NCBI GenBank assembly: GCA_020848595.1
Contig: JADLHV010000248.1
Span: 1 to 23,455, forward strand
Direction: 5' to 3'
From: Bacteroidia bacterium
Lineage (GTDB): Bacteria > Bacteroidota > Bacteroidia > NS11-12g > UBA955
DNA: 23,455 nt
Part shown: piece after piece, positions 8,003-15,736 of the stretch
How positions within the stretch are numbered: the stretch's first letter is position 1
Layout: each line of letters begins with the position of its first letter
Notes under the pieces: model-generated
Told to the model about the DNA's origin: nothing
The model's input: only the letters and a program-made list of their open reading frames with translations
The model's database searches: none
Program-made: the position numbers and the translations under genes

Positions 8003-8634
8003 TGAGTAAGTCTATCTCTATCATCGATTATGGTATGAGCAATTTGCTGAGTATTTCTAGAGCCTTCGAACATGTCGATGCTAAAGTAAATATTATCTCT
8101 TCACCAGAAGAAATTTTGAAAGCAGATTATCTCGTGTTGCCTGGTGTTGGTGCTTTTCCTGATGGTATGGAACATCTAAATTCTAGGAATTTTACTCCCG
8201 CTATTCGTGAATTTGCCTTATCTGGTAAACCTCTTTTAGGCGTCTGTCTCGGTATGCAAATGCTACTTAGTAAGGGAAATGAACATCATATAACGGCTGG
8301 ACTTGATATAATTAAAGGCGAATGTTTGCCTTTGCCTAAAGATATGCCGAATTTTAAAGTGCCTAATGTCAATTGGCATAGCATTTATCCTCCTAATGAA
8401 CAAAGTTGGTCGGACTCTGTTCTCGATACAACGCAAATCGAAACCTGTTTTTATTTTGTTCACTCTTATTATGCCGCTCCTATTCTGTCCTCCGATATTC
8501 TAGCGCTTAGTAGATTTGGAACTCTTAATTTTGCTGCCGCTGTTAAACATGAAAATGTTATCGGTACTCAATTTCATCCCGAAAAAAGCGGTGAAGCCGG
8601 TCTTCACTTGTTAAAACGATTTACTCAATTATAA
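8002..8634 (+). CDS. hisH: HisH-like glutaminase for the sugar amidotransferase
   Basis: A 210-residue class I glutamine amidotransferase. The catalytic triad is complete: C82 in GVCLGMQM, and H192 and E194 in TQFHPEKSGEAG. The oxyanion-strand motif PGVGAF is at 47-52. It hydrolyses glutamine to ammonia when docked on the HisF-like partner. The segment that is usually PHMGWN in histidine-pathway HisH reads PNVNWH here (121-126), in line with a specialised paralogue. The one-base overlap with the hisF-like gene fits equimolar expression of a complex. Homology is near certain; the non-histidine role is inferred from context. Confidence 0.9.
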   Translation: MSKSISIIDYGMSNLLSISRAFEHVDAKVNIISSPEEILKADYLVLPGVGAFPDGMEHLNSRNFTPAIREFALSGKPLLGVCLGMQMLLSKGNEHHITAGLDIIKGECLPLPKDMPNFKVPNVNWHSIYPPNEQSWSDSVLDTTQIETCFYFVHSYYAAPILSSDILALSRFGTLNFAAAVKHENVIGTQFHPEKSGEAGLHLLKRFTQL

Positions 8635-8640
8635 TTTAGT

Positions 8641-9330
8641 TTGAACATTCTAACCATAATACCAGCTAGAGGTGGTTCTAAAGGAATTCCAGGTAAAAAT
8701 ATTATTGATGTTTGTGGAAAGCCTTTGATTGCTTATTCTATTATTCCAGCATTAAATGTATTGGAAAAAGGTTTGGTCCAAAAAGTTATCGTTTCTACTG
8801 ACTCAGAAGAAATTGCTGCCGTTGCCAAAAGTTATGGCGCCGATGTTCCTTTCTTAAGACCTGATAATATTTCTGGTGATAAAGCTAAATCGGTTGAATT
8901 TATTCTTCATGCTATTAATTATTTTGAAGAATTAGGCGAATTTTTTGACGCTGTTCTATTGTTACAACCTACTTCGCCTCTTAGAACCGAAGATGACCTT
9001 ACTCAAGCTATTAATTTGTATCGTGAAAGTAAGAATGATAGTTTGATCTCTGCTTTCGAAGAAGAGTATATCAATGATTTGGTTATTTATAAAATGGGCC
9101 CAGATGGTAAAACTTCTATCCCTGTTAGTCCTTTACATAATAAAGGGGTGCGTAGACAAGATCATGGCTCTACTTATGTTAGAAATGGATGCATTTATAT
9201 TTCAAGTATTAATTTAATTAAGGCAGGATATGTAATTGGTGAACAACCTCTTATGTATGTAATGGATAAGAATAAGTCTGTTAATGTCGATACGCTCGAA
9301 GACCTCGAATTATTAAGAAAATTATTATGA
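8641..9330 (+). CDS. neuA: CMP-nonulosonic acid synthetase (cytidylyltransferase)
   Basis: A 229-residue NeuA-type cytidylyltransferase that makes the CMP-activated sugar from CTP. The N-terminal nucleotide loop IIPARGGSKGIPGKN is at 6-20, STDSEEIA at 52-59, LLQPTSPLR at 107-115, and VDTLEDLE at about 216-223 near the C-terminus. Length is normal for single-domain bacterial enzymes. The start is TTG at 8641, six bases after the hisH stop; no upstream in-frame alternative exists before that stop region, and the sequence MNILTIIPARGG is the expected N-terminus. The stop overlaps the next gene's start as ATGA (9327-9330). As the last activation step, its product is the donor for a CMP-sugar transferase, which should be encoded nearby. 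Confidence 0.93.
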   Translation: MNILTIIPARGGSKGIPGKNIIDVCGKPLIAYSIIPALNVLEKGLVQKVIVSTDSEEIAAVAKSYGADVPFLRPDNISGDKAKSVEFILHAINYFEELGEFFDAVLLLQPTSPLRTEDDLTQAINLYRESKNDSLISAFEEEYINDLVIYKMGPDGKTSIPVSPLHNKGVRRQDHGSTYVRNGCIYISSINLIKAGYVIGEQPLMYVMDKNKSVNVDTLEDLELLRKLL

Positions 9331-10256
9331 AAATCGGTATTCTCGAACCCTCTGATTTCTCTGATTTAGCTATTAATCAATTAAATAGCTTTGGTTATAT
9401 TGCTCTTTTTAATGGGAAAAATATAGGTGGTTTTGTTAAAGATAAGGAGGTGCTTTTTGTTCGTCTCGCTTTTGCTATTGATGCTAAATTGCTCTCTAAA
9501 GCGCCTAATCTTAAATTTATATGTTCTCCAACTACCGGACTGAATCATATCGACCTCGACTATTGTAATTCTAAAAATATTTCTATTGTTTCATTAAAAG
9601 GTGAAACTAAATTTCTTAAAACTATTAGAGCCACTCCCGAACATACGCTCGGTCTGCTTCTAGCTCTTTATCGTAATTATCATGCTGCTTTCCTTAGTTC
9701 TAATAATTTAACTTGGGATAGAGAACCGCATAAAGGTTACGAAATATTTAATTCTAAAGTGGGTATAATTGGTTTTGGTAGGGTAGGCGCTATCGTGGCT
9801 AAATACTTAAATGCTTTAGGTGCTCATGTCGGTTTTTATGATATCGATTCTAAAAAGAAATCAAAGGAATTTAAATCTTTTAATTCTCAAAATGAATTGA
9901 TTAAATGGTCTGATGCAGTCTTACTAACTGCAAGTTTCGATGCTCTTAATGGTGCTATTTTAGATAAAAAAGCTATCAAACTCTTAGAAGGGAAATATTT
10001 TGTTAATACTGCTAGAGCCGAATTAACAGATGAAGACTACTTAGTTAAGGCAGCTAATAATGGCTTGTTTAAAGGTCTAGCTGTCGATGTTATTACTGAA
10101 GAACAAGGATCTAAAAAACACTTGTCAAAATTAATTGAGGCTGGTAAAACTTACAATGTTATTGTTACGCCTCATATTGCTGGTGCTACTTTTTCATCTA
10201 TGGCTAGAACCGAACTTTTCATAGTTAAGAAACTCTTTAACTTGATTGAAAAATAA
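9327..10256 (+). CDS. D-isomer-specific 2-hydroxyacid dehydrogenase family protein
   Basis: A 309-residue NAD(P)-dependent oxidoreductase related to phosphoglycerate and glycerate dehydrogenases. The Rossmann loop GFGRVG is at 149-154, followed by an acidic dinucleotide-ribose residue in YDID (171-174). The catalytic set is recognisable: Arg in NTARAEL (R230), Glu in DVITEE (E258 or E259) and His in TPHIAGAT (H283). Family members interconvert a 2-keto acid and a D-2-hydroxy acid. Its 4-nt overlap with neuA ties it to the nonulosonate pathway rather than serine synthesis. The substrate is unknown. Possibilities are a hydroxy-acyl substituent such as a glyceroyl or lactyl group, or a keto-acid sugar. 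A general housekeeping role seems unlikely from its position. Confidence 0.85.
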   Translation: MKIGILEPSDFSDLAINQLNSFGYIALFNGKNIGGFVKDKEVLFVRLAFAIDAKLLSKAPNLKFICSPTTGLNHIDLDYCNSKNISIVSLKGETKFLKTIRATPEHTLGLLLALYRNYHAAFLSSNNLTWDREPHKGYEIFNSKVGIIGFGRVGAIVAKYLNALGAHVGFYDIDSKKKSKEFKSFNSQNELIKWSDAVLLTASFDALNGAILDKKAIKLLEGKYFVNTARAELTDEDYLVKAANNGLFKGLAVDVITEEQGSKKHLSKLIEAGKTYNVIVTPHIAGATFSSMARTELFIVKKLFNLIEK

Positions 10257-11832
10257 AATCGTTCTTGCTAAGGAAGTCTTTTATCCTGTCGATCTACCTT
10301 TAATAAGTCGACATAATCCTGATATTCTCATTTGTAATGAGTGTTATATATCCGATTTGCCTAGTAATCTTCAATTAATTCAATCTAATACGTTTAAAAT
10401 TGAAGGCACCTGGGAAACTTATAATTTTAATCTTAATGTCATTGAAAGACTTTTTAGTAAACACGAAAATCTTTTTAAATGCCTTAATTATAATATTCGA
10501 CCTGCTATAGCCAAATTAATGTATTGGTCTAATTTTCAAGCAGGCAGTATACGAGCCTATCTAAAAAATCTAAAATCGGAAAATTTTGTTGTTAAAGATC
10601 TTACATACTTTAATTCTGGAAATAAATTTAAGGAAGTTTTAAAGTTTGTTTGGTTGTATCTTAAGCATGTTAAGAAATATCGTAACAATATTCAAAATGT
10701 ATTGTCTCTTCCTAAAGCAAAAATTGGTTTTTTAATTAAGGAAAATCTTGAATTTAAACTCTATGAACAATTATTAAAGGAACTAAAGGACACCTCTGTA
10801 GTAGTATTTCATTATGGAAATTTATCTGAAGACTTTAATGAAATGACAAATCCTAATCTTCAGTTTTTTAATCTTGGTCTTATAAATGCTTATGAGTCAT
10901 TTCCATTAATTAATCTATTTAAACTTGATAAAAACGAATTACAACTCGTTAATAAACTAATTGATTCTTGGAATGATATGGCATCTGAATTAAAACGTTA
11001 TGAATATATTAAAAACTCTGGTGTCAAATGTTTAATGATTAATGAAGGTGAAAACATTGCATTTAGAAATCTGCTCAAAGTCGTACTTGGAAACAATACG
11101 GCTGTTTTAAATACAATGAATGGTATGAAAGCTGGAGAGGCACAAGATGCTGATGTTAACTTTGATAAATGGTTTGTGTGGGATAATCAAATGAAACATA
11201 TGATGATGAATAAATGCAATTTGCCTGATTCGATGTTAGTTAATGTCGGGCATTTAGCCGAAGATATAGTGTCTAATTATACGTTCGAAAATACTATGGA
11301 CTTAGACTTCGATACTTGGATAAACAAAAAAATTATTACGGTATTCTCTGTTAAAGGTAATAGAAAGGAAAAGTTAGATGTTGAAAATGCATTAATCAAT
11401 TTAATTGAAAATGAAGATGATTATATTGTTATCTATAAGCAACATCCGCTCGAAAAACCCAATGATTTTTTATTCAAAAATCTAAATTCTGAAAAATTAA
11501 TTGTAATCAAAGACTCTTATAAAAACTCTAAAAATGCCCTTTACGATCTTCTATACTTATCAGATCTTGCAATTGTTTTTGGATCAACTGTAGCTTTAGA
11601 ATCAACTTGGTTTAAAACGCCATGTATTTCTGTTGAATATCATAACTCGAATCTATACTTTCAAGAAAATAAATATGTTAGCCATATTGATAGTATAACT
11701 AAACTTGAAATTCAACTCCACAACTTGAAAAAGAAAGCCCATAATCATGATAGCATTTATCAATCTAATATATCCAAAAAAATTGCTGATTATTTGAAGG
11801 CTTATGAACTCGATAAGAATTCTTATTTTTGA
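10246..11832 (+). CDS. Uncharacterised surface-glycan protein, candidate nonulosonate transferase (paralogue 1)
   Basis: A 528-residue soluble protein without obvious membrane segments; I do not recognise a named family with certainty. It is a paralogue of the next gene. Three motifs appear in the order and rough spacing of GT-B bacterial sialyltransferases: an acidic-Gly motif (NEGEN, 266-270), an HP motif (KQHP, ending at 401), and a Ser/Thr motif (FGSTVALES, 445-453), with about 46 residues from HP to S447. Between the first two lies a conserved block NTMNG/GEAQDA/DKWFVWDNQM (289-316). I infer a cytoplasmic transferase that may use the CMP-nonulosonate made by neuA. Similar HP and S motifs also occur in CDP-glycerol- and KDO-type enzymes. 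The start is TTG at 10246, overlapping the dehydrogenase by 11 nt. Confidence 0.6.
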   Translation: MKNKIVLAKEVFYPVDLPLISRHNPDILICNECYISDLPSNLQLIQSNTFKIEGTWETYNFNLNVIERLFSKHENLFKCLNYNIRPAIAKLMYWSNFQAGSIRAYLKNLKSENFVVKDLTYFNSGNKFKEVLKFVWLYLKHVKKYRNNIQNVLSLPKAKIGFLIKENLEFKLYEQLLKELKDTSVVVFHYGNLSEDFNEMTNPNLQFFNLGLINAYESFPLINLFKLDKNELQLVNKLIDSWNDMASELKRYEYIKNSGVKCLMINEGENIAFRNLLKVVLGNNTAVLNTMNGMKAGEAQDADVNFDKWFVWDNQMKHMMMNKCNLPDSMLVNVGHLAEDIVSNYTFENTMDLDFDTWINKKIITVFSVKGNRKEKLDVENALINLIENEDDYIVIYKQHPLEKPNDFLFKNLNSEKLIVIKDSYKNSKNALYDLLYLSDLAIVFGSTVALESTWFKTPCISVEYHNSNLYFQENKYVSHIDSITKLEIQLHNLKKKAHNHDSIYQSNISKKIADYLKAYELDKNSYF

Positions 11833-13430
11833 AATGTAGTATTGTGAAAGAAGTGAAATATTTATACGCGAAGAACCTATTAACTAAAGCTAACTATGAA
11901 GATGCCATTAAAAAGGGTGTAAATGTCTTTCTTTTTAATGAAATTGATTTCCTAAATGAAGAAACTGAGGATGTCGAATTTTATAACTGTACTCAAAATA
12001 GAGTTCAAAGCACCTGGTTTAGTTGGGAACAAAATGATAAAATTATTGAAAGTTTTAAATTAAAATGTCCTCAATTGTTTAATCTTAATGGTTATGATTT
12101 GACCTTATCAATTAAGAAAGCCATGTTTTGGGCCAACTTAAAAAATGGATTTCTTTGGTATGCTCATTTAGACAACTTTAAAGATTGTAAAATCGCCGAA
12201 CTTGAACCTTTGCATAAAGTTAATAAAATAGCTACTCTTTTACGATATGCTAAACTACTTGTAAGCAAAAGCAAAGATGTAGTATTACCTCAAACTTCGT
12301 CATCGAATAAGAAAATAGTCATTCATATTAAAAATGATTTTCAAGTTGGTTTATACCAAAATTTACTTGACGATATCTCTAAAAATGACAATTTTCATGT
12401 GCTTTTTGATCCAAATATTGATAAAAATTTTATAAATCTCTTCAATCTGTCTAGTGTTTCTGTTTTAGATCCAACTGTGGGTATGTTTGCAATACCATAT
12501 GTAAACTTCATTTCTTTTAATTCTAATGATTGGTATGTATTTAATACTATTCTTTTACATTGGGTAGAAATATGTCATACATTACAAATTGCATTATCTA
12601 TTTTAAAAAGTAATCCTTCTGTTTTGCTAATCAATGAGGGTGAAAATGGTATTTATGGTGCTCTAATTTCTGAGGTGATGAAGTCTCATAATGTAACTGT
12701 TTTTAATACAATGAATGGCATTAAGTCTGGTGAAGCTCAAGATGCTTTCTTTATTTTTGATAAATGGTTTATATGGGATAATCAAATGAAGGATCTTTTA
12801 ATGAAGAAAAATCTACTTCCTGAAAGTCAATTAATTGTATCTGGTCACTTAATGGAAGATTTTGTAAAATCATATAAGTATAAAAATACTCTAAATATCG
12901 AACCAAATGTCTTGAAAGATAAAAAAGTGATTTCTCTATTTTCAGTTAGAGGTAAACGTTTGGCTAAAATTGAAACACTCGAATTTTTATTCAAATTAAT
13001 TGAGGAGGATGATTCATATTTCTTAATTATTCGCCCTCATCCATCTGAAAAAAAAGAAGATTACTTTCTCCCTGAAAATCAATTAAAGAATTATTTATTT
13101 GTTGAATATGGTAGACACGAAATTCAAGATACTTTGCACGACCAATTATTTCTATCTGATATTTCTATTGTTTTTGGTTCTACTGTTGCACTCGATTCAA
13201 AATGGATGAATGTGCCTTGCATTACATACGAAATTAGAGAAGAACCTCTTGTTTATTGTGTAGATAATAAATGGATTTTTCATGTTAAATCACTCGATGA
13301 ACTAAAAACAAAATTCAATGATGTTTTAACCCATGAATTTGAAAGTAATGAATTGAATACTACTAAGGTATCTGAAAGGATTGTTAATTCTTTAACTCAG
13401 TATGCTGCTCAAAAATCTATTATTTCATAA
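11829..13430 (+). CDS. Uncharacterised surface-glycan protein, candidate nonulosonate transferase (paralogue 2)
   Basis: A 533-residue protein clearly duplicated from the preceding gene. Over residues 293-324 here and 289-320 there, 23 of 32 positions are identical, while the N-terminal thirds are much more diverged. The same motif series is kept: NEGEN (269-273), NTMNG (293-297), GEAQDA (301-306), RPHP (402-405) and FGSTVALDS (449-457). Strong conservation of the motif block with divergence elsewhere suggests both copies are active with different acceptors or linkages. It starts with TTG in a TTGA overlap with the upstream stop (11829-11832), so translation is likely coupled. Function is inferred from motifs and from proximity to neuA, and no signal or anchor is visible. 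Confidence 0.6.
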   Translation: MKCSIVKEVKYLYAKNLLTKANYEDAIKKGVNVFLFNEIDFLNEETEDVEFYNCTQNRVQSTWFSWEQNDKIIESFKLKCPQLFNLNGYDLTLSIKKAMFWANLKNGFLWYAHLDNFKDCKIAELEPLHKVNKIATLLRYAKLLVSKSKDVVLPQTSSSNKKIVIHIKNDFQVGLYQNLLDDISKNDNFHVLFDPNIDKNFINLFNLSSVSVLDPTVGMFAIPYVNFISFNSNDWYVFNTILLHWVEICHTLQIALSILKSNPSVLLINEGENGIYGALISEVMKSHNVTVFNTMNGIKSGEAQDAFFIFDKWFIWDNQMKDLLMKKNLLPESQLIVSGHLMEDFVKSYKYKNTLNIEPNVLKDKKVISLFSVRGKRLAKIETLEFLFKLIEEDDSYFLIIRPHPSEKKEDYFLPENQLKNYLFVEYGRHEIQDTLHDQLFLSDISIVFGSTVALDSKWMNVPCITYEIREEPLVYCVDNKWIFHVKSLDELKTKFNDVLTHEFESNELNTTKVSERIVNSLTQYAAQKSIIS

Positions 13431-14073
13431 ATACCCACAAAATATTTGGGCTAAAAATATAATTTTAATTCTTCGTGAATTAAATCTAGAAAATGATACA
13501 GCCATAGTTGATGCTCCTTGTGGTAATGGTATAATTGCCTATTTTGTTAAAAAAGCTTTTCCTAATAGAAATGTCTACGCTCTTGACTTAAGTGTTAATC
13601 AATTGAACTCCCCTTATCTCAAATCTCCTGATGTAAAGATAAATATTAAACAAGCAGATGTTTTTAATGAGAAAATCAAAGGAGAAAATAATATTTGGTT
13701 ACTAATTAACTCTTTATATTGTTTGCCTGATAAATATCTTTTGATAGAAAATAATAGAAGTCAATACAAATATATTTTGGCCTTAGTACCTGATGTTGAT
13801 AGTGATAACTTCTCTTTTTTTACAAAACAAAATCCAAACTTCCAAAATCCAAGTAAAATGACTTTAAATGAAACAATTCAATTCTTTCATGATACTGGAT
13901 ATGAATTGATTAATACTGTAAAAACAACTATGATTTCATTTCATAAGTGGAATGAAAAATTAGTAAAGTTCAAAATTCCTTTTACACTTAGAAATTTTAT
14001 TTTCTTTTTGTTAAATAAATTGTCTTTTTTTGGAAAACCTAAGTACCATATTTTGGTCCTAAAAAGAATATGA
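13402..14073 (+). CDS. Small class I SAM-dependent methyltransferase
   Basis: A 223-residue protein with a Rossmann-type methyltransferase core. Motif I is VDAPCGNG (36-43), the acidic ribose-binding position is in ALDLS (60-64), and a motif-III-like QADVF follows near 84-88. No membrane segment is evident, though the C-terminal 30 residues are rich in Phe and Lys. It starts at ATG 13402, inside the preceding gene with a 29-nt overlap, and ends in an ATGA overlap with the deacetylase-like gene. It lies within the glycan operon, so the substrate is probably a sugar or sugar substituent (O- or N-methylation); N-methylated acetamidino groups are known on Legionella legionaminic acid. The acceptor cannot be fixed from sequence. 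Confidence 0.72.
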   Translation: MLLKNLLFHKYPQNIWAKNIILILRELNLENDTAIVDAPCGNGIIAYFVKKAFPNRNVYALDLSVNQLNSPYLKSPDVKINIKQADVFNEKIKGENNIWLLINSLYCLPDKYLLIENNRSQYKYILALVPDVDSDNFSFFTKQNPNFQNPSKMTLNETIQFFHDTGYELINTVKTTMISFHKWNEKLVKFKIPFTLRNFIFFLLNKLSFFGKPKYHILVLKRI

Positions 14074-15083
14074 AAAGGATAATTTTGTCGTTCGATTACG
14101 AAATTTATTTCGACGGCAGGAACAATTATGATACTTTAATAGCCAATACGAATAAAATATTGGATATCGCACGAAAAAATAATTGTAAACTTGTTTTCTT
14201 TATTGATATAGCTTATGTCTTTAAACTAAATTCAACTGGACAAATTAAAGCATGCGAAGAGATTATTCTTCAATGCCATAAAATGCGTGAATTAGGACAT
14301 GAAATTGAGTATCATTTTCATCCTCATTGGATTAACGCTATTTATGACCAATCTATGAATAGATGGAAGTTTGATAGAACGGAATATTCTTTCTCGAATA
14401 TTGTAAGTAAATATGGTATTGATTACACAACTGCTTGGTTTAATAAAATCTATGAGTTTTTTATTGAAGTAATAAAGGCAAAACCAATAGCATTTAGAGC
14501 CGGAGGTTTATCAATTAACGATTTTCAAAAAGAATATATTGAATTATTACATTCTCTTGATTTTAAATTCGATTCTTCAGTTATGCCCGGAATTAAAATG
14601 AATGGTATGTATCTTAAGGTAGACCACTCTTCTGCTGAAGATTTAGAAAGATGGAAAATAGGTCCTCAACTCGGCTTTTTTAAACAATCACTTTCAAATG
14701 AAATAGTCTTAGATGAAATTCCTGTTATGACCTGCAAAAAAGAAAAAATAGGCTTGTTCTCAAGAATCAAAACTAGTGTCAACTATAGGGTACTAAATTT
14801 ATTTAATCCGAAACGCTCGCATTACGAGGGCGGTACTTTTGATCATGGAATGTTTGAGTCAATATTCCCAACAAGTATTACCTTTGACGGATCTGGTAAA
14901 TCAGATATTGTAATAATGAAACACTTCACAAATGCTTATTTTAATCAAGGTAAGAAATTACTTTGTATGTTATCGCATCCAAAAAGCTTTATGATTGAGT
15001 CATTTTTTTTATTGGATAATTACCTCAAATGGATCAATTCACAGAATAAAATAAAAATAGTAGGTTTTAAAGATATAGATTGA
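14070..15083 (+). CDS. NodB-like polysaccharide deacetylase family protein
   Basis: A 337-residue protein with the layout of CE4 (NodB-homology) deacetylases. Motif 1 reads SFDYE (7-11) where TFDDG is usual, so D9 is kept but the second Asp is changed. The FFID strand is at 43-46. Motif 2, EYHFHPHW (80-87), supplies an H-x3-H metal pair (H82, H86). A motif-3 Arg lies in FRAGG (R143 region). There is no signal peptide, so it probably acts in the cytoplasm on a nucleotide- or lipid-linked N-acetyl sugar, or has lost hydrolase activity. It is coupled on both sides, by ATGA upstream and TTGA downstream. Related proteins are annotated as polysaccharide deacetylases in many glycan loci; the substrate is unknown. 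Confidence 0.68.
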   Translation: MKRIILSFDYEIYFDGRNNYDTLIANTNKILDIARKNNCKLVFFIDIAYVFKLNSTGQIKACEEIILQCHKMRELGHEIEYHFHPHWINAIYDQSMNRWKFDRTEYSFSNIVSKYGIDYTTAWFNKIYEFFIEVIKAKPIAFRAGGLSINDFQKEYIELLHSLDFKFDSSVMPGIKMNGMYLKVDHSSAEDLERWKIGPQLGFFKQSLSNEIVLDEIPVMTCKKEKIGLFSRIKTSVNYRVLNLFNPKRSHYEGGTFDHGMFESIFPTSITFDGSGKSDIVIMKHFTNAYFNQGKKLLCMLSHPKSFMIESFFLLDNYLKWINSQNKIKIVGFKDID

Positions 15084-15736
15084 AAAAAGTATTATTCATA
15101 GCGTATCAATTTCCTCCTATGGGTGGGCCTGGTGTACATAGAAGTATTCAATTTGCTAAAAATTTAAAAGATTTTGGCTACGAACCTATCGTTCTTACTG
15201 TTCTAATTGATGATATTAAAAAGTCAGGATCTACTATCGATACCTCTTTGCTAAATGCTTTACCTAATGATCTTCAGATTGAACGCGTGGCTTCTGGCAT
15301 TCCTTTTAATTTTATCAATTTCCTCCATAAAATTAAGTTGTACCGCCTTTTTTGGTTTTTATTGTATCCGTTTTTCTGGGAGCGTCAAGCTAGATGGCCT
15401 CGAATAGCATTTGAACGGGCTAAAAAATTAATTCAACAACACAATATCGAATTAATTTATACTAGCTCAGGTCCTTTCTCTCCTCTTATTCTAGGAAAAC
15501 TTCTAAAAGAAAAATTAAACGTTAAATGGGTAGCAGATCTTCGTGATCCTTATACAGACGCTTATGCATGGTCTTATCCATCTAAATTTCATTGGTATAT
15601 GAGTAGATGGAAGGAAAAAAAATGGCTAATGGCATGCGATAGTCTAATTGTGAACACGCCTGAAGTGAAAAAACTATATACTAAAAGAGGTTTAAAAAAA
15701 CCTAATGATATCTTTGTTATAACAAATGGATTCTAA
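15080..15736 (+). CDS. GT4 glycosyltransferase, N-terminal half of a split gene
   Basis: The 218 residues are the complete N-terminal GT-B domain of a GT4 enzyme: FPPMGGPGVHRS (11-22), a hydrophobic amphipathic patch near 85-105, VADLRDPYTD (151-160) and the terminal VITNGF (213-218). In intact relatives NGF or NGY is followed by an acidic linker and then the C-terminal donor-binding domain. Here a TAA follows at once, and the missing domain continues in the +1 frame (next entry). The halves overlap by 11 nt. The start is TTG in a TTGA overlap with the deacetylase-like gene. This may be a recent disruption, a sequencing error, or a working two-chain enzyme. The N-terminal half alone should not be active. 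Confidence 0.75.
   Translation: MKKVLFIAYQFPPMGGPGVHRSIQFAKNLKDFGYEPIVLTVLIDDIKKSGSTIDTSLLNALPNDLQIERVASGIPFNFINFLHKIKLYRLFWFLLYPFFWERQARWPRIAFERAKKLIQQHNIELIYTSSGPFSPLILGKLLKEKLNVKWVADLRDPYTDAYAWSYPSKFHWYMSRWKEKKWLMACDSLIVNTPEVKKLYTKRGLKKPNDIFVITNGF

Noticed and set aside
7253..8634. hisF and hisH as part of a histidine biosynthesis operon
   Set aside because: No other his genes are present, the HisF-like protein lacks the second catalytic Asp, and both genes sit between a sugar amidotransferase and neuA.
4000..9000. Apparent excess of TCGA words and C-ending codons before G
   Set aside because: A hand tally of the first ~85 codons of the HisF-like gene gave about 11 of 26 pyrimidine-ending codons ending in C before G, versus about 15 of 34 before other bases, so there is no codon-context bias in that sample.
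15003..15010. T8 and A8 homopolymers (also near 2700, 15613 and 15789) as phase-variation tracts
   Set aside because: Runs of eight A or T are expected by chance in sequence this AT-rich, and the reading frames through them look normal.
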